From NCBI GenBank assembly GCA_905182985.1, contig CAJJDN010000016.1:519861-583860 (forward strand): a stretch of 64,000 bases of DNA, in the 5' to 3' direction. Position numbers and translations under genes: made by a program. The notes under the pieces were generated by a model. The model did not search any database. It saw only the letters and a program-made list of their open reading frames with translations, and was not told the DNA's origin. Shown piece by piece: positions 59,764 through 64,000 of this stretch. Every line of letters begins with the position of its first letter. The first letter of the stretch is position 1. The DNA is from Paramecium sonneborni. Lineage: Eukaryota; Ciliophora; Oligohymenophorea; Peniculida; Parameciidae.

Positions 59764-62287
59764 TCAGGATTTTTCGCTTCCTTTGTTTGATTCAATAATT
59801 TTTATTTTTTTTTAACTAATTCTAGTTTTTCGTTTAAATTTCCTCAAAGTTTATAAAATATGAATCAGATTATTATGTCTCATATATTTTTGATAGTTAA
59901 AATATGAATCTATTTTAAGATCATTTTCAAATTAAAGAAACTAGTCCAATTAATTTTATGCATAACTTTAATACTCAGCATTAACTAATTAAATATTTTA
60001 AAGTTTGCTTGCTCTTTTAATTGCCATATTATTTCCTTCAACTGATATACTTCCTATCCGAATTTTAGAAACCTTATCAGGAATATGAACAATATCTTCT
60101 TTGATATTTTTTTCAAGTGATAATAATTCATTATTTGGAGAGTCAGCTATTGGATTATCCTTATTTAATTTTCTTGGCTTCTAATCAATAGTCTTTTCGC
60201 TAGAAATTTAATCTGAAAAATAGTATTCTCTTGCATATGATATTGTATTTTTTATTTCAACAAATCTTGTTCTAGATGGAATATAGTGATCATGTCTTTT
60301 TATAAATTTTCTCTCTTAATTTTAAGATGTTTTATACAGCTTTTTAATACATTTTAACTTATTAGGTTAATATGTTATGAGAGGACAATCTATGCTCTCA
60401 TGCTTAGTGAAACCACAAAAGTAACATTTTTTTTAAAAGTGTGAAAAATCATTATATAATAATATCGTATCTTTTATATGATAAAATTATTCTAAGTCTT
60501 TTTAGCAATCTTTCAATATTTTTAAAAAAGTTTTTCTGTTAATTTTAATAATTTAAGTAAATCCTAAACTTTAAGCATTTGTTTTTGTTTATTATTCTGT
60601 AAAAAAAGAGTATTCATTAAATGTGCTATTTTATTTAAGAATTTGAATTTAAGTTTATGATTATTCTTCATTAATTTATACCTATCCAGAATTAATATAG
60701 CAAAGAAAATGTTATTATTCATTTTGATGATAAATATATTCACCTGGAGCGTAATTTTAAATTTTTAAATGATGGATTAATGCATTCAGTGTAGAATGAG
60801 AAAAATTTGATTAAAGTATCTTTATTTTTTAGATTAATTTTTATGCAATATCTCTTTTCATTTCAGCTTTTAATCCTTTTGGTAGATATTTAAGAGAATT
60901 TTCTGAATCTTCAAAAGAATCTTATTCTCTTTGATGTAAATATTTAATATAATTTCTAACTTTTTCTGAAATTGCTAAATCTACTTAATTTTACTACATA
61001 TAATTGTTTATACATGTCATGGTTCTCCTATTGTTATTAATAAACATTTACCTATAGTTTAATTTACTATCATTAATACTTTTCAATATAATTCCTATTG
61101 AATTCATGGAATAGGCAAATATACAACTTGAAAAAATCATCATAATATTTGATGTTAATATTTCATATTTATTTCTAGCTGTTATATCACCATACCCTAC
61201 AGTCACCATAGTCATAGTTGCCCAATAAAAAGAATAATTATATTTTACACTTATAGATTCATTTATGAAACCATATTCTGTCAACCAAGTAGATTCTTCA
61301 AAATAAACACCAATATCTCCTACTAAATGCCAAATACATGCCATATAATGTGCTACATAATATATTTAAATAATAAGAATAAATAAATCTAAAAAATTAC
61401 TAAGATTGCCTTTATTATAATAACTATCAATGTAATATTCTGTTTTTCTCAAAAGAGCATATATACAAGAAAAAACTAAAAAAATCCCCAATATAATCAT
61501 GTAGATTTAATCTTCTAGTTTTTAATTTAAAAATATGAGACTTATCCAAGTTATAAATTATATAAAATCTCCCATCAAACTTGATTTTATATATTATCGT
61601 AAAATCTTCTATCTATTTACAATATACTCTCCTTTATGAAAAATCTATCTATTTAAAGTGATTGCAATATTGAGTAATGTTATTATTGACAAAATCTCTT
61701 TTAAAAAAATGATATTATAATTTGATCTATAAAAGCTTATACTGAAGGGCAAGAACCACAACTATAATAAATATTGGATTATCATTAAAATATCCCATAT
61801 TTTCATCTAAGTGCTAAAAGCATCAAATACAGGGATTATTGAAAGTTAAGATTTATCCTGATAATTATCAAGATTTTTATTCGAAAGGAATTATTCGAAT
61901 TTCAATATTTTGTCGCTAAATGTTGATAATATTATTTTACTAGTAATCCCTTGATAAAATGTAAGATTTCATAAAAAGATTCTATGCAAAAAGCTTAACA
62001 AGTTTATTTTTAGCAGCCAACTGATGTAATTTTTGTAAAGGAGTTAACTAATTTCTAGTTTTATTAAGACCTAGTTATGTATCAGAATTTTAAATTATTG
62101 ATTATTATTATTCGCTTTTCTTAAGATTGCTATCTATTGCTTCATTTCCTTCTGAATAGAGGGAACAAACTTATGAATCAGGTTTATTAATTCCAATTGT
62201 ATTTTTTAATGAAATTTAAGGTCCTTTAGGTGAAGCTAAGATCTAAGGATTAGAATCATAATCTTCTATATTAGAGTGAAAAGACAT
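59764..62287 (-). CDS. Voltage-type K+ channel with cNBD-like domain and CCHC zinc knuckle (copy 2)
   Basis: Paralogue of the channel at 38412. MSFHSNIEDYDSNPQILASP (ATG at 62287) opens the basic N-terminal region. S1-S4 lie around 61350-61800; the pore is SFYWATMTMVTVGYGDITAR with GYGD, and S6 is MMIFSSCIFAYSMNSIGIIL. The C-linker and cNBD-like domain follow (IQNYAPGEYIHHQNEQ, then STFNEYSFF), again with no obvious cyclic-nucleotide Arg. Behind it is CYFCGFTKHESIDC, a CX2CX4HX4C zinc knuckle in the same place as in copy 1. A 230-residue basic tail ends IKIIESNKGSEKS. Several short introns are needed. It starts 52 bp from the divergent ALG13 gene. Confidence 0.85.
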
Positions 62288-62339
62288 GAATTATAATAAG
62301 ATTAATTATATTACTTACTTATTTCATAATTATATTTAA

Positions 62340-62872
62340 ATGAAATAATAATCAATATTTGTCACAGTTGGTAGCACCAACTTTGATGAATTAATAACAG
62401 CAATTGATAATGAGGAAACTTAAAATTAATTAAAATTGATGGGCTATAATAAAGTAGTTTGTCAAATAGGAAGGTAAATAATTCAGATTATTAATATTTT
62501 ATAGTGGCAATTATGAACCTAAAACTGAATTTTTTAGATTCAAATCCTCTTTAAGTGAAGATTACTAAAAAGCAGATTTAATTATTTGTCATTGTGGAGC
62601 TGGCACAATTTTAGAATGCTTAAAACTCAAAAAAAAGATTATTGTAGTAAATAATGATTCATTAATGAATAATCATTAAATGGAATTATTCAATGCTTTA
62701 ACAAATCAATAATTAGTATGTGGAATAAAATCTACACGTTTAATTTAAAATGAAGTAAAACTAATTTTAATTATCTAAGCTTATTAATAAAATTAAGGAA
62801 TCTTAGCAATTAAAAGCATATCCATTGCCAGAACCAAATAAAATTGATAAAATTATAGATTCCATGTTTTGA
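62340..62872 (+). CDS. ALG13: ALG13, UDP-GlcNAc transferase catalytic subunit
   Basis: 158 residues after introns of 31 and 25 nt (477 nt). Alg13 with the membrane partner Alg14 adds the second GlcNAc to dolichol-PP-GlcNAc at the ER, an early step of N-glycosylation. It starts [18 protein letters not shown], the family FVTVGTTxFDxLI block. Later come [18 protein letters not shown], the GAG(S/T) nucleotide-sugar loop, and [20 protein letters not shown], matching the VxNxxLMxNHQxEL block. The end [20 protein letters not shown] is also typical. No transmembrane segment, as expected. Confidence 0.95.
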
Positions 62873-62976
62873 TATATAAATTATTTAATACAATTATAAG
62901 AGATCGCTATTAAAGTGAATAAATTATCCCCCGTTATTTTAATATATAAAAGGGGGTAATTATATAAACAGAGCTT

Positions 62977-63895
62977 ATGGATTAAAAAACTAAAGTAGAA
63001 GTATATTAATAAAATAATAAAGCAGGCAGATCAATGTGATCATTAACATAAGTATTTTAAATAGAGCATGCCTTTATTATTAAGTTAATTTATCAATATT
63101 AGATTAAATTAGCCTCGTTAAGATGAACGTAAATATTATTCAGAAATTATTAAGCAAGTATTAGATTTTATTTAAATTATTAAGTAAGCTAAAGCTTTTA
63201 GCATTGATAGATGGTAAGAAATTATTGAAAAAGAAGAATTGTATTAAATGTCATTGACAGGCCATTTAATTAAAGCAATTCAATTATCAGATGGAAATGC
63301 AACTTTAAGTAATTTAATAAGTGTTACAGAACCATACCTTCCATTTTTAAGAAAATAAAATGGAAAAAATTTTACAGGATTGGCAATTCGTACTGTTAAA
63401 GGATGTTTGTCTGCAGTAGTTTTTAAAAGGAATGATGAATCAACATGGTCAGTAGATGAAACTAAAGTAGAAGAATTCATTTTTTAAGCAAATAAAAAGC
63501 TTTTTTAATTCTTCGAGAAATTAAAGAAAAATTTTCCAAATTATGATAATATCAAACTGGAATATACTTAAAGAAAAACAAAAAAAAGAATCAAAACTGA
63601 ATAAAAAAAAGATGATGAATAATATAATGATGGATACTAACCTTTTTTATCTTAAAAATTAGATATTCAAGATAATATAAAAGTTGAATATCACTATTAG
63701 AATTTTGATTAAAATATTAATACTAGAATTAAATCTGATTGGCATTATTCTATAAGTGATAATATTTTTAAAAGTTTAGATTGTTTGAAATAAGGTGAAA
63801 AAATAGATGATCAATTTTTAGGTAATTTAATATGGTTCTGTAATATTAAACATTAATTAGATAAAATTTAAGAATGTTAAAAATTTATTGATTGA
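62977..63895 (+). CDS. Unknown 298-residue protein
   Basis: 298 residues after a 22-nt intron that begins 24 nt from the ATG (897 nt). Product: MDQKTKVEQADQCDHQHKYF, then LDFIQIIKQAKAFSIDRWQE, EPYLPFLRKQNGKNFTGLAI and VKGCLSAVVFKRNDESTWSV. A basic Lys-rich stretch (RKTKKRIKTEQKKDDEQ) follows, and the end is IKHQLDKIQECQKFID. No domain or membrane segment is recognised. It lies 104 bp downstream of ALG13 on the same strand. Confidence 0.65.
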
Positions 63896-63930
63896 TATCA
63901 TATATGTATGTAATATATATTATAATAAAT

Positions 63931-64000
63931 ATGGGTAATAATCAAAATAATAATAATACAGCTAATCACTAGAGCGTATAACATTTAACCAATGATCCTA
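63931..64000 (+). CDS. Partial gene, N-myristoylated-type start
   Basis: The window ends inside this frame. It starts MGNNQNNNNTANHQSVQHLT. Gly2 after Met and a polar run fit an N-myristoylation signal, though no Cys follows. Nothing can be said of the rest. Confidence 0.4.

Noticed and set aside
63900..64000. Telomere at a window end
   Set aside because: No G4T2/G3T3-type (C4A2/C3A3) repeats at either end; the last gene simply runs off the window.

Overview
The window is almost certainly a macronuclear scaffold of a ciliate close to Paramecium (P. aurelia-like). Three things seen in the sequence say so. (1) Reading frames close only when TAA and TAG are read as Gln and TGA is the only stop; in the standard code nearly every gene is cut into fragments. 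(2) The genes carry many tiny GT..AG introns, mostly 18-33 nt and usually starting GTA and ending TAG or AAG. Removing them restores frame exactly in more than twenty genes. (3) The DNA is very AT-rich and the genes are tightly packed, often 20-60 bp apart on both strands. The genus is inferred from intron size and code; no rRNA or other marker is present.

Layout. 0-4.1 kb (minus): CKS1, a small doubly acylated MGCC protein, and two tandem beta-hexosaminidases. 4.2-14.4 kb: an unknown protein, an importin-9-like karyopherin, a coiled-coil protein, a Kelch-PPP phosphatase (PPKL), a small PP1-binding (PPP1R15-like) protein and a short basic protein. 16.3-17.2 kb: an unrecognised two-intron gene, then a 2 kb gene-poor stretch. 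19.2-22.7 kb: three tandem six-repeat beta-rich proteins; the middle copy has a 14-nt frameshifting deletion. 23.3-26.1 kb: an unknown protein and ribosomal protein eS8. 26.6-29.4 kb (minus): an AGC kinase with long flanking tails. 30-34.7 kb: TBC Rab-GAP, tail-anchored TPR protein, syntaxin (Qa-SNARE) and ZIP metal transporter. 35.9-38.2 kb: a small unknown gene, a possible SNARE-like remnant and a PTEN phosphatase. 38.4-40.9 kb (minus): K+ channel 1. 41.1-46.1 kb: a degenerate region and two coiled-coil genes. 46.3-58.1 kb: a KESK-type small protein, an unknown basic protein, SAS-6, PKA catalytic subunit, an Aurora-like kinase, another coiled-coil protein, a possible nucleoporin and a centrin. 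58.3-64 kb: an eL43 relative without its zinc ribbon, an ACP-like mitochondrial protein, K+ channel 2, ALG13, an unknown protein and the start of an MGN gene.

The assembly has three perfect direct repeats of 1.1-1.2 kb, each split by Ns (15380, 24575-24602, 35085). They look like overlapping contig ends joined without merging, and they make false partial copies of eS8, the ZIP transporter and others. These copies should not be counted as genes.

The genes do not form one pathway; this is ordinary eukaryotic euchromatin. Two loose themes are visible: basal-body and ciliary proteins (SAS-6, centrin, several coiled-coil proteins, mitotic-type kinases) between 42 and 58 kb, and membrane traffic (TBC, syntaxin, TPR anchor) at 30-33 kb. 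I did not find a new mobile or defence system. The most unusual items are the CCHC zinc knuckle fused behind the cNBD in both K+ channels, the zinc-less eL43, the ACP without its serine, the PTEN with an altered P-loop and a C-terminal Cys cluster, and the six-repeat protein family.
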